Below, one piece after another: positions 7,970-15,309 of a stretch of DNA of 64,000 nt. How positions within the stretch are numbered: position 1 is the first letter of the stretch; every line of letters begins with the position of its first letter. The notes below the pieces were generated by a model, which saw only the letters and a list, made by a program, of their open reading frames with translations, had not been told where the DNA came from and searched no databases. The position numbers and the translations under genes were made by a program. Origin of the DNA: an uncultured Christensenellaceae bacterium (GTDB taxonomy: Bacteria > Bacillota > Clostridia > Christensenellales > Pumilibacteraceae); assembly GCA_910587455.1 (NCBI GenBank), contig CAJULK010000001.1, forward strand, positions 62,001-126,000, given 5' to 3'.

Positions 7970-9322
7970 CTAATTCTTGTTAGCGTGAATGGGCGGAGGA
8001 ATTATTCCGCCGCGCTCGACAAACGCACGCGGCGAACCGCGACCGACCGCCATGATCGGCGCAGTGCCGAACAGTCCGCCGAACGCCACTTCGTCGCCGA
8101 CGGTCTTGCCCACGACGGGGATCACGCGCACCGCCGTCGTCTTGTTGTTGATCATGCCGATAGCGCACTCGTCGGCTATAAGCGCGGAGATGACCTCGGC
8201 GGGCGTATCCCCGGGCACGGCTATCATGTCAAGCCCGACCGAACACACCGCGGTCATCGCTTCCAGCTTTTCGAGCGTGAGCGCGCCGCTTCGCGCAGCC
8301 TCTATCATGCCTGCGTCTTCGGACACGGGAATAAACGCGCCCGACAGTCCGCCGACGCGGCTCGTCGCCATTACGCCGCCCTTTTTGACCGCGTCGTTGA
8401 GAAGCGCGAGACATGCGGTAGTGCCGCACGCGCCCACCGTTTCAAGCCCGATGCTTTCGAGTATGCGCGCAACAGAATCGCCGACGGCGGGCGTGGGTGC
8501 GAGCGAAAGATCGACTATGCCGGGCGCGATCCCGAGCTCCTTGGCGGCTTCCGTGCCTATGAGCGAGCCGAGCCGCGTTATCTTGAACGCCGTGCGTTTA
8601 ATAAGCTCGCACAGCTTGGTTATATCGTAATCGGGGTGTTTTCTTATCTCGTATTCGACAACGCCGGGTCCCGATACGCCGACGTTGACGGCGCTCTCGC
8701 CCTCACCGAGACCCGTAAACGCACCCGCCATAAACGGATTGTCGTCCACGGCGTTACAAAACACGACGAGCTTGCCGCAGCCGAACGAATTGTTGTCGCG
8801 CGTTCTGTACGCGAGATCCTTGATCAGTCTGCCGAGCTTGCCTATCGCGTCGAGGTTGATACCCGTCTTGCTCGACGCAACATTGACCGAACCGCAAACT
8901 ATATCGGTTGTCGAAAGCGCTTCGGGAAGCGTGTCGAGAAACGCGTTTTCGGCGACTGTCGCGCCCTTTTGCACGAGCGCCGAATACCCGCCTATAAAGT
9001 CCACGCCGAGGCTCTTGCCCGCGCGGTCGAGCGTGCGCGCAAGCCCGATAAAATCGCCGCACGCCGCGCCGATTATAGATACGGGCGTAACCGCGATACG
9101 CTTGTTGACTATTTCCACGCCGTACTTGGCGGACAGTCTGTCGCAAACGGGCACAAGCTCTTTCGCTATGCGCGTTATCTTATCGTAAACCTTGTCGCGG
9201 CACTTTTTCGCATCGGAATCTATACAGTCCAAAAGCGAAAGCGACACCGTTACCGTGCGCACGTCGAGGTGTCTGTTGTCGAGCATATCTATCGTTTCGA
9301 TGATTTCGCTTTCGGTAAACAT
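7970..9322 (-). CDS. UPF0210 / PFL family protein
   Basis: This 450-residue protein belongs to the UPF0210 (PFL-like, DUF711) family, found in many Firmicutes and archaea without a proven activity. Recognisable parts are the N-terminal 'IIETIDMLDNRHLDVRTVT', the glycine-rich 'GVSGPGVVEYEI' and the C-terminal 'GRGSPRAFVERGG' near the end. It is distantly related to glycyl-radical enzymes by name only, and no radical glycine motif is evident. The ATG at 9322 shares its A with the TGA stop of the upstream ACT-domain gene (TGATG) and has AGAGGG just upstream. Coupling of UPF0237 and UPF0210 is a conserved pairing, which suggests that the small ACT protein senses a ligand for this one. Confidence 0.9.
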   Translation of the reverse strand: MFTESEIIETIDMLDNRHLDVRTVTVSLSLLDCIDSDAKKCRDKVYDKITRIAKELVPVCDRLSAKYGVEIVNKRIAVTPVSIIGAACGDFIGLARTLDRAGKSLGVDFIGGYSALVQKGATVAENAFLDTLPEALSTTDIVCGSVNVASSKTGINLDAIGKLGRLIKDLAYRTRDNNSFGCGKLVVFCNAVDDNPFMAGAFTGLGEGESAVNVGVSGPGVVEYEIRKHPDYDITKLCELIKRTAFKITRLGSLIGTEAAKELGIAPGIVDLSLAPTPAVGDSVARILESIGLETVGACGTTACLALLNDAVKKGGVMATSRVGGLSGAFIPVSEDAGMIEAARSGALTLEKLEAMTAVCSVGLDMIAVPGDTPAEVISALIADECAIGMINNKTTAVRVIPVVGKTVGDEVAFGGLFGTAPIMAVGRGSPRAFVERGGIIPPPIHANKN

Positions 9323-9591
9323 CACACCCTCTGCATGGCGTTGAAAAGATCCTCGTGCTGAACGTGAACGGACACGCCGAGATGCGACACGGCAGCTTGA
9401 AGTTCGCCGCCCAACTTATCGAACGGCACGACCGAATCCGCCGCGTCCACGAGCATGATCATGACGAAATTGTTTTGCATGATCGTCTGCGAAATGTCCT
9501 CGATATTGATGTTCCATTCCGCGAGCTTTGCGGACACCGCGGCGATTATGCCCACCTTGTCCGTGCCTATTACAGATACTACCGCTTTCAT
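9322..9591 (-). CDS. ACT domain protein, UPF0237
   Basis: An 89-residue single ACT domain starting 'MKAVVSVIGTDKVGIIAAVS', the typical UPF0237 N-terminus. ACT domains bind small ligands, often amino acids, and regulate partner enzymes. Starting upstream of this ATG would add residues not seen in the family. The ATG lies six bases after a TATAAT box and has no Shine-Dalgarno, so a leaderless transcript is predicted. The downstream UPF0210 gene is translationally coupled. Confidence 0.92.
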   Translation of the reverse strand: MKAVVSVIGTDKVGIIAAVSAKLAEWNINIEDISQTIMQNNFVMIMLVDAADSVVPFDKLGGELQAAVSHLGVSVHVQHEDLFNAMQRV

Positions 9592-9597
9592 AGCATG

Positions 9598-9626
9598 ATT
9601 ATACCACACGCCCGCCCTTTTTGCAA
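9598..9626 (-). promoter_or_regulatory. Sigma-A promoter of the UPF0237-UPF0210 operon, leaderless geometry
   Basis: On the minus strand, TTGCAA (9621-9626), a 17-bp spacer and TATAAT (9598-9603) with an extended TGG. Six bases separate it from the ATG at 9591. Confidence 0.75.
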
Positions 9627-9676
9627 GCGCGGCACATGACTTTTTCGAACTTATAAAAAGACCTAAACGGAGCGAT

Positions 9677-9967
9677 TTATATCAGCTTATAATCGTCTAC
9701 GAAATGTTGCATTCCCTTGCCAAGCAGTATACCGAGATTCAACAACTTAATGCAATAATAGTAGTATCTGTCATGTATCATATCCACATAAGAATGTTTG
9801 AAATCGTTAAACAATTTTTTTGTCTCGTCATTGATAATATCCAAAATTGCTTTTTCTCGCACTTCTACATCGCGCTTCAAATAAGCGTCAGCTTCTCTTT
9901 CGATCTCTTTTTCCCACTTCTCGTCGAGATAGCCTGAAACTATATCAAATAAAGTTGATTCAATCAC
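9677..9967 (-). CDS. Small helical protein of a divergent regulator module
   Basis: I do not recognise this 96-residue protein. It is rich in charged residues and predicted helical (EKWEKEIEREADAYLKRDVE), with an aromatic cluster (RYYYY) near residue 70 and no clear membrane segment. The GTG start is well supported by GGAGGT five bases upstream. It is divergent from the XRE-type gene at 10048, and its promoter spacer contains one of two shared operators, so the regulator probably represses it. The pair resembles small toxin-antitoxin or phage-derived control modules in layout, but no toxin fold can be shown. Base composition is visibly more AT-rich than the neighbours, which suggests transfer. 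Confidence 0.7.
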   Translation of the reverse strand: MIESTLFDIVSGYLDEKWEKEIEREADAYLKRDVEVREKAILDIINDETKKLFNDFKHSYVDMIHDRYYYYCIKLLNLGILLGKGMQHFVDDYKLI

Positions 9968-9984
9968 TTTTTACCTCCAAAACC

Positions 9985-10014
9985 ATAATATCATGCCCAA
10001 TAGGCATGAGTCAA
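9985..10014 (-). promoter_or_regulatory. Promoter of the 96-aa gene with embedded operator
   Basis: On the minus strand, TTGACT (10009-10014), an 18-bp spacer and TATTAT (9985-9990). The spacer holds the whole 15-bp dyad at 9993-10007, so a bound repressor would block RNA polymerase. Confidence 0.7.
9993..10007. promoter_or_regulatory. Operator dyad 1 (ATGCC-N5-GGCAT)
   Basis: ATGCCCAATAGGCAT. The same ATGCC/GGCAT half-sites recur at 10022-10036, with centres 29 bp apart, close to three helical turns. Confidence 0.65.
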
Positions 10015-10021
10015 GTATTTT

Positions 10022-10036
10022 ATGCCGATAAGGCAT
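10022..10036. promoter_or_regulatory. Operator dyad 2 (ATGCC-N5-GGCAT)
   Basis: ATGCCGATAAGGCAT. Its last base is the first base of the TAAAAT -10 box (10036-10041) of the XRE gene, as expected for autorepression. Confidence 0.65.
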
Positions 10037-10047
10037 AAAATGCTGTT

Positions 10048-10272
10048 ATGGAAGAGAAAATAATTATCAAAGATATTCAAGCAAAACTTGCGGAAGCCAT
10101 CAAAACAAGCGGCATGACGAGAACTGCTATCGCCGAAAAATTGAACGTTACGCAAGCAACAGTATCGCATTACGTGATAGGCGACAAAATGCCCGCGCTG
10201 GATACGTTTGCCAATCTTTGTAAAATACTTGATGTAGACGCAAACGATATTCTTTGTATATACAAAAAATAA
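10048..10272 (+). CDS. XRE-family transcriptional regulator
   Basis: A 74-residue, single-domain Cro/C1-type helix-turn-helix protein. The HTH spans about residues 20-62 (MTRTAIAEKLNVTQATVSHYVIG, with recognition helix QATVSHY). Proteins of this size usually act as dimeric repressors of their own and adjacent promoters. The ATG follows the TAAAAT -10 box by six bases and has no Shine-Dalgarno, so the mRNA is probably leaderless. It is divergent from the 96-aa gene, with two identical-type dyads between them. Confidence 0.88.
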   Translation: MEEKIIIKDIQAKLAEAIKTSGMTRTAIAEKLNVTQATVSHYVIGDKMPALDTFANLCKILDVDANDILCIYKK

Positions 10273-10285
10273 ACAGCGTTACTTA

Positions 10286-10391
10286 GAGATTCTTCGCTCA
10301 CGCTCAGAATGACACAATATAGTGCAAACAACACAAACATCTCTCTTGTCATTCTGAACGAGCGAGCGCAGCGAGTGAAGTGAAGAATCCC
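10286..10391. repeat. REP-like inverted repeat element
   Basis: The left arm begins GAGATTCTTCGCTCACGCTC and runs to AGAATGACA. The right arm begins TGTCATTCTGAACGAGCGAG and ends GAAGAATCCC. The arms are imperfect reverse complements around a roughly 35-bp centre. Related arms occur at 23745-23954. No ORF is inside, so it is a non-coding dispersed element. Confidence 0.7.
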
Positions 10392-10422
10392 AACCGTATT
10401 ATCGCGAAGCGTATAAATCCAA

Positions 10423-11271
10423 TCAATCTTCGGTCGCAAAATCGGGCGTAAACGAACCGTTAGCCGAGTCGAAGCCCTGAAAATATCCGTTGCGGAAGCC
10501 GAGCTTCAGCGCGTGCTCGCACACGATCTTATACTCTATCTTTTTGAGCCTATCGTACGGCGCGCCGACGCCGTTGGGCGTGAATTGACTCATCAGCGAT
10601 ATTATTGTGTCCGTGCCCAAGCTATGCGCTATAAAATCGAGCACGGCTTTGGAGTTTTCCACGCAGCCGGGCAGTACCAAATGCCGAACGATCAGTCCGC
10701 GCGTCATAACACTATGACCGTTCTCGACCGACCATTCGTCTTTGGTTTCGCGCATACGCAAAACAGCCTCGGAAGCGCGCGCGAAGTAATCGGTCACTCC
10801 CGAAAACTCGGCGGCGAGCCCGTTGTCGGCATACTTGAAATCCGTAAGAAACACGTTCGAAAACTGCCGAGCGCGCCTTACCGCATCCGACGTTTCATAT
10901 CCCGACGTGTTATAAATTATTCGCAGCGGACGCTTGCAAAGCGCAACGGCGCGCTCTATCGCCGAAAGACAGTGAGTCGGCGTAACGAGATCTATTCCGC
11001 CCGACGCATCCGACAACGATCGCGCAAGCTCCGCGTCGCCGTATTCCTTACAGCCCGCAACGTTACCGCTTATATCTATATTCTGACAGTACGAGCATTT
11101 CAGCGAGCAACCGCCGAAAAACACTGCGGTCACATTGCCGAGGCACGGTTCTTCGTAAGTAAACGGATCGACGATCTTTGCGACCGACGCATAATATCCG
11201 CCGCCGCAAAACCCGCGTTCGCCCTTTTCTCTGTCTACCGCGCAACCGCGCGGACAGTCGGCGCAAATCAT
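10423..11271 (-). CDS. Radical SAM protein, pyruvate-formate-lyase-activating-enzyme-like
   Basis: A 282-residue radical SAM protein. An N-terminal cysteine cluster (MICADCPRGCAVD, and GFCGG) precedes the SAM/[4Fe-4S] motif in 'GGCSLKCSYCQN' near residue 55. This arrangement matches the PflA-like group with an extra N-terminal Cys motif, related to the AmmeMemoRadiSam-associated enzymes. These proteins generate a 5'-deoxyadenosyl radical; the substrate here is unknown and no glycyl-radical partner lies nearby. The ATG overlaps the upstream DUF2726 gene stop as ATGA, indicating one transcript. Confidence 0.85.
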   Translation of the reverse strand: MICADCPRGCAVDREKGERGFCGGGYYASVAKIVDPFTYEEPCLGNVTAVFFGGCSLKCSYCQNIDISGNVAGCKEYGDAELARSLSDASGGIDLVTPTHCLSAIERAVALCKRPLRIIYNTSGYETSDAVRRARQFSNVFLTDFKYADNGLAAEFSGVTDYFARASEAVLRMRETKDEWSVENGHSVMTRGLIVRHLVLPGCVENSKAVLDFIAHSLGTDTIISLMSQFTPNGVGAPYDRLKKIEYKIVCEHALKLGFRNGYFQGFDSANGSFTPDFATED

Positions 11272-11843
11272 TTGAGTATAGCTTTGCGCACTACGCGCTT
11301 TACCGTTTCGTAGCCGATGTCCCCGTCCAGCCAGAACGTGACGAGCGGCATATGCGCCGCCTCGCAGATAGCCGCGACTTTCTCGTCGCGCTGCTGCCTG
11401 TCGGCGCGCAAGTGCGATCTGTCGTTAAGCTCAACGAGCAAAAGGGGTTCAAACGTGTCGCGATCGACAAAACAATAATCGCACACGCGGAAAAGTTCGT
11501 TTCGGTACGACGTGTTGGTCTTTTTTTCTATAACGCTGAAAAGCGCCACTTGCGGCACGACCTCGTACTTCTCGGGGTTTATCCGCCGCAACGTCAAAAG
11601 AAAGTTGTACTCGGGACGGCTGAGCATAACGCCCTTGCGCTCGTAGCGCGCATTGAGCCGTATCTTTTCTTTGGGCTTGTATAACAGCACAAACAGACAG
11701 AATATCGCAAGCGCGACCCCGACGAGCGTCATCACCCAAAAATAATCGGGACTGTACTCGCGGAAATCGGGGATCAGACTGAACGCAAACATCGTCATTC
11801 CGACCGCAAAAAATATTATGTAAATTGCTTTGCCGATCTTCAT
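11268..11843 (-). CDS. DUF2726 protein with N-terminal membrane anchor
   Basis: A 191-residue protein with two hydrophobic segments in the first 60 residues and a C-terminal DUF2726 domain (residues about 75-185). That domain is a restriction-endonuclease-like fold, here with 'LLVELNDRSH', 'QQRDEKVAAICEAAHMPLV' and 'DRDTFEPLLLVE'. DUF2726 proteins are presumed nucleases or nucleic-acid binders, but functions are mostly unproven. A start at ATG 11843 has AAGGG upstream. It precedes and overlaps the radical SAM gene. A membrane-tethered nuclease-like domain is unusual. Confidence 0.8.
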   Translation of the reverse strand: MKIGKAIYIIFFAVGMTMFAFSLIPDFREYSPDYFWVMTLVGVALAIFCLFVLLYKPKEKIRLNARYERKGVMLSRPEYNFLLTLRRINPEKYEVVPQVALFSVIEKKTNTSYRNELFRVCDYCFVDRDTFEPLLLVELNDRSHLRADRQQRDEKVAAICEAAHMPLVTFWLDGDIGYETVKRVVRKAILK

Positions 11844-11856
11844 AGTCGTTTCCCTT

Positions 11857-11888
11857 AAAAAATACTCGGCTGATATGCCGAGATTTTT
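11857..11888. terminator. Terminator after khpB
   Basis: CTCGGC-TGATAT-GCCGAG stem-loop with a T-run on both strands (TATTTTTT in the minus direction). It ends the rpmH-khpB unit ahead of the DUF2726 gene. Confidence 0.7.
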
Positions 11889-11955
11889 TATGCTTTGCCG
11901 CGCTCGTATGTGCGCGAATTTCTTATGATGTCTTTTGACTCCGGACGCCTACCGA

Positions 11956-12807
11956 TCAGCGCGGAATTATTACGACGTAACGCTTTGGCTCTTTGCCCTC
12001 GGACGCGGTCGTTACCCTGTCGTCGCCGGTGAGCGCGTTGTGCACGGTGCGACGGTCGATACGTTCCATAGGCTCGAGCTTGATCTTGCGGTGCTTCGAC
12101 GCACACTCGTTTGCGCGCCGTCTTGCCATTGCCGCAAGCGACGAAGCTCTGCGGTCGCGGTAGCCGTTGCAATCTACCGTAACGTTTACGTGGCACTTTT
12201 CCGCACGCGCGAGCGTTTCGGCAAGGTAGCCGAGCGCCGTAAGCGTCTCCCCGTGCCTGCCTATAATGAGCGAGTCGTCGCCCGACGGCGCGGATATGTT
12301 TATCTTCTCGCGGTTTTCCGATTCGACGGTAGCCGTGTCGAAACCCATTTTCGCAATTACGTCCTTGACAAACTCGACCGCGCGTTCCGCCGCCGCGATG
12401 TCCTCGGGACGCATAGTGCGTTCTTTTGTTTCGTTCTCGGGCGCAACGTTATCGCTCGCAACTTCCGCCGCGATCGGCTTTTTGTTGTGCGGCTTTTCCG
12501 TCTTTTTGGCGGGTCTGTCCTGCTTATCGGCAAGCGGCGCTTTTTGGAGCTCCGCGTCGGGCCGCCGAGTCGGTTTTTCCGCCGCTTTCTTTTCGGCGGG
12601 TTTGTCGGGCTTCGCTTTGCCTGACTTTTCTTCGGACGGCGCCGCCGATTCCGGTTTGTCGTCGAGCGTCAGCCTGACTTTGGCTTTGCGGAACAATCCG
12701 CCCGATTCGACGACCTCTACCGTAACGTCGTCAATGCCGACGCCGAGCTGCTTAAGTCCCTGATTGATAGCGTCGTCCACTTTTTTAGCGGTAACTTCGA
12801 TAGTCAC
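11956..12807 (-). CDS. khpB: RNA-binding protein KhpB/Jag (Jag-N, KH, R3H)
   Basis: A 283-residue Jag/KhpB protein. An N-terminal Jag domain (residues 1-55, 'VTAKKVDDAINQGLKQLG') is joined by a long charged, Lys/Ala/Pro-rich linker to a KH domain ('IIGRHGETLTALGYL', around 190-200). It ends with an R3H domain ('EPMERIDRRTVHNAL'). KhpB binds RNA and influences cell elongation and division in Firmicutes. It starts with GTG, with AGGCAGGT upstream. It closes the rpmH-rnpA-yidD-yidC-khpB cluster; mnmE/mnmG, which often follow, are absent here. Confidence 0.95.
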   Translation of the reverse strand: MTIEVTAKKVDDAINQGLKQLGVGIDDVTVEVVESGGLFRKAKVRLTLDDKPESAAPSEEKSGKAKPDKPAEKKAAEKPTRRPDAELQKAPLADKQDRPAKKTEKPHNKKPIAAEVASDNVAPENETKERTMRPEDIAAAERAVEFVKDVIAKMGFDTATVESENREKINISAPSGDDSLIIGRHGETLTALGYLAETLARAEKCHVNVTVDCNGYRDRRASSLAAMARRRANECASKHRKIKLEPMERIDRRTVHNALTGDDRVTTASEGKEPKRYVVIIPR

Positions 12808-12867
12808 AACATACCTGCCTTTTGCCGTTCGGCATTGAGTTTACGGTTATATCGGCTTGCGCCCGAT

Positions 12868-14331
12868 TTATTTCTTCTTTTTGTCTTTCGTCTGCACTGA
12901 CATTCCCAAAAGCTCGTGAGGATCGGGTCTGCCGCTGCGCTTTACGGTACGCGTATCCGAATCTTTCTTTGCGCGCCGCGCCGCCTTTCTCGCCTTCTTG
13001 TCTGTCGGCTCCGAAACGTCAACGTCCGCGATCGGGTCGGCAAGCGGGATCTCACGCGCGCCGGCATTGGGGTTTGCGCCCTTGACGTAATGGATAATGG
13101 GCGACTTTTTGTATACGATCGCCGAACGCGTGCTGCCGGTGCCTATGCCGTAATTGCGGCGGTGCTTGCGGTTGTATACGGCCTTGACGATAGCCGTAGA
13201 CGCAAAGTTGATAAACAGCGACGACGCGCTGTTGACCACCATGTACAGCGTAAATATGGACGCGTATCTCAGCGCGAAGAACACCATCATAAGCGGCATG
13301 AGAAACATCATGACCTTCATGCTCGTCGCCGCTCCGCCTTTGGCGTTCACCTGCCCCGCGCGCTTTTGCTGGAACATCGAAAGAAGCTGCGACGCAACGG
13401 AGAACAGCACTACGAGTATGGGCAATATGAGATAGCCGTTTGCGGTGCGCTTGGGCGATTTGAGAAGTTTGCCCATTACCGCATTATAAGTGACGGCGTT
13501 TATCTCTGCATTCTCTTCCTGCGACAGCTTGTACTTATCGGGAACTTTGTCGCTCATTCCTATACCCGTTTTGAACGAATCCCAATTAAGTATCGCGTTG
13601 CTGCCCCAAGGCACATCGGGCGACCATATATTGTCTATCCACAAAAAGTCGGCTTGAACCTTGTCCGCGGTCTCGAGCGTAAAGTCTGCTGACAGTTCGT
13701 ATTTTTGCACAAGCTCGGCGACGAACTTTTCGTCTATTCCGTCGTAATACAGCTTGTACACGACGTCCTGCCCGACAGCCGTTGCGAGCGCGCTGCGCGT
13801 CGCCTTTTCCTCGTCGGTAAGGTTTTTGACTTCCTCGCTGTCCTCGTCGTATATCTGCTCGTACGCAGTGTAGTAAGTGTCGTGAAGTTCGCCGTACTGC
13901 AAGAACGTCATGTACTGTCCGACCGTCGTCATAGACTGCCACAGCGTAATGAACACGACGAGGGTGACTATCATCGGCAGACACGCCGAAAAATAGCTGT
14001 ACCCTTCCTTGCGGTTGAGCTCCATTTGTTTTTGAGAAAACGCCTGCTTATTGTCGCCGTACTGTTTTTGGATCTTCTCCATAGTCGGCTTCAAACGCTC
14101 GGTAATCTTTTGGTTCTTGTGCATTTTGTACCGCTGATAGAAATCGAGCGGCGAAAGAAGAAGTTTCAAAAGCACCGTGAACACGACTATACGCCAGCCG
14201 TAATCCACAATGAAATCGAACCACTCCAAAATAAGCACGTGCCACATCTTGCCGGGCACGGTCTTAAGCAATCCATCCAAAATGCGCTCGTTTGCGCCGA
14301 GGAACGAGATTATCGAATTCAAAACAGCCAT
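12868..14331 (-). CDS. yidC: Membrane protein insertase YidC
   Basis: A 487-residue YidC/OxaI-type insertase that helps proteins enter the cytoplasmic membrane. The OxaI core has membrane segments near residues 35-60, 110-130, 310-330 and 360-395. A large extracellular insertion of about 150 residues sits between the first core helices, longer than in most Gram-positive YidC proteins. The C-terminal 100 residues are a basic cytoplasmic tail ending KTKDKKKK, typical of ribosome-binding tails. The start is the ATG at 14331 (MAVLNSIISF), with GGAG upstream; it overlaps the end of yidD. Confidence 0.95.
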   Translation of the reverse strand: MAVLNSIISFLGANERILDGLLKTVPGKMWHVLILEWFDFIVDYGWRIVVFTVLLKLLLSPLDFYQRYKMHKNQKITERLKPTMEKIQKQYGDNKQAFSQKQMELNRKEGYSYFSACLPMIVTLVVFITLWQSMTTVGQYMTFLQYGELHDTYYTAYEQIYDEDSEEVKNLTDEEKATRSALATAVGQDVVYKLYYDGIDEKFVAELVQKYELSADFTLETADKVQADFLWIDNIWSPDVPWGSNAILNWDSFKTGIGMSDKVPDKYKLSQEENAEINAVTYNAVMGKLLKSPKRTANGYLILPILVVLFSVASQLLSMFQQKRAGQVNAKGGAATSMKVMMFLMPLMMVFFALRYASIFTLYMVVNSASSLFINFASTAIVKAVYNRKHRRNYGIGTGSTRSAIVYKKSPIIHYVKGANPNAGAREIPLADPIADVDVSEPTDKKARKAARRAKKDSDTRTVKRSGRPDPHELLGMSVQTKDKKKK

Positions 14332-14603
14332 TTCATATCTCCGTGAGGATTGTCCGGCACGGGATCGAACCCGCCAGCTTTCCACGGCACGCATCTCAAT
14401 ATGCGCCTTGTGCCGAGAAATATCCCCTTGATCACGCCGTGCTTACGAATGGCTTCGACCATGTACGTCGAACAGCTCGGCGTATATATACACACGTCGG
14501 GTGTGAGCGGCGATATGCACTTCTTGTAAAAGTACACAAGTCCCAAAAACAGCCACCTGAATGTGAGTATAGATTTGATTATGCGCTTCTTTTTGCGCGT
14601 CAT
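14319..14603 (-). CDS. yidD: Membrane protein insertion efficiency factor YidD
   Basis: This 94-residue YidD protein contains the conserved 'YKKCISPLTPDVCIYTPSCSTYMVEAIRKHG' block in two parts: the 'ISPL' region and the 'C...PSCSTY..EAI..HG' cysteine motif. YidD is an amphipathic membrane-associated protein that aids YidC-dependent insertion. Its ATG overlaps the rnpA stop by four bases, and its own end overlaps the yidC start. This order is the classic one. Confidence 0.95.
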   Translation of the reverse strand: MTRKKKRIIKSILTFRWLFLGLVYFYKKCISPLTPDVCIYTPSCSTYMVEAIRKHGVIKGIFLGTRRILRCVPWKAGGFDPVPDNPHGDMKWLF

Positions 14604-14926
14604 AGAAGTTCCGCCCGTCCGAAAAGACGCAAGAGCTGAGCTTCGAGCGCGGCGTAGTCTTTGCCCGCCGCCGAAGGTTTTGCGGAAACTATAGCCTGAC
14701 AGCCGCGCAACGCGCCGAGTTTGCTCTGCGTTACGGCGCGCAGTCTGCGCTTAACCTTGTTGCGCACGACGGCTTTGCCCACTTTGTTCGAAACGGAAAA
14801 ACCCACCCGAACGGAGCGCGCAGGCGTGTAAAACAAAACGAGATCGGGCTCGGTTATACGCTTGCCCTTGCGGTACACGTATGCGAACGAGCCGTGCTTA
14901 TTCAGTCTGTGCGCTTTGTCGAGCAA
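14600..14926 (-). CDS. rnpA: Ribonuclease P protein component
   Basis: This 108-residue protein subunit of RNase P assists the catalytic RNA in maturing tRNA 5' ends. It begins 'MLDKAHRLNKHGSFAYVYRKGKR' in the usual way and holds the RNR-type motif (VVRNKVKRRLR) near residue 57. The start codon is TTG, directly abutting the rpmH stop codon (TAATTG). GGAAAG at the end of rpmH can act as its Shine-Dalgarno. The RNA partner rnpB is not in this window. Confidence 0.95.
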   Translation of the reverse strand: MLDKAHRLNKHGSFAYVYRKGKRITEPDLVLFYTPARSVRVGFSVSNKVGKAVVRNKVKRRLRAVTQSKLGALRGCQAIVSAKPSAAGKDYAALEAQLLRLFGRAELL

Positions 14927-15076
14927 TTACTTTCCGAGCGGCGTAGGGGTGATGTGCGCTCTGCCCTTGTTGCGGCGGCGTTTCAAAACGCGTCTGCCGC
15001 CCTGCGTTTTCATTCTTTGACGGAAGCCGTGGACTTTGCGCTGTGCGCGCTTTTTGGGTTGGTACGTTCTTTTCAT
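14927..15076 (-). CDS. rpmH: 50S ribosomal protein L34
   Basis: A 49-residue basic ribosomal protein, MKRTYQPKKRAQRKVHGF at the start and ending TPTPLGK. L34 normally runs 44-47 residues and shares this consensus throughout. The ATG has GGAG eight bases upstream. It is the first gene of the rnpA-yidD-yidC-khpB unit. dnaA, often the divergent neighbour near the origin, is not present; a sugar transporter operon lies there instead. Confidence 0.97.
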   Translation of the reverse strand: MKRTYQPKKRAQRKVHGFRQRMKTQGGRRVLKRRRNKGRAHITPTPLGK

Positions 15077-15125
15077 AATGTATTCTCCGATTGCGGGCAA
15101 TGCCGCTTATTGCATACTTCCGTTT

Positions 15126-15154
15126 ATTATACAGTAATTCGCCCGTCAAGTCAA
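15126..15154 (-). promoter_or_regulatory. Strong sigma-A promoter of the rpmH operon
   Basis: On the minus strand, TTGACT (15149-15154), a 17-bp spacer and TATAAT (15126-15131). The leader is about 45 bases and has a Shine-Dalgarno. Confidence 0.85.
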
Positions 15155-15202
15155 GGATTTTAGGTATCAATCGTAAAAGCAATATGTTGTTTGCGGCAAA
15201 AC

Positions 15203-15236
15203 GCGAGATCCGCAGGGCGTTGCCTGCGGATCTCGC
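15203..15236 (-). terminator. Strong hairpin after malG
   Basis: A perfect 14-bp stem (GCGAGATCCGCAGG and its complement) with a 6-base loop, followed on the minus strand by a short T-run (GTTTTG). It separates the transporter operon from the rpmH promoter. Confidence 0.75.
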
Positions 15237-15309
15237 ATTGCATGGAGGAAAAGCGACGGCGCACAAACATACGAATATGCTCCGCCGTTGTTCGACGTTG
15301 TTTTCGGCG

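Noticed and set aside
15077..15202. Possible chromosome origin upstream of rpmH
   Set aside because: No dnaA gene and no cluster of DnaA boxes (TTATCCACA type) was seen; the region is explained by a promoter and a terminator.
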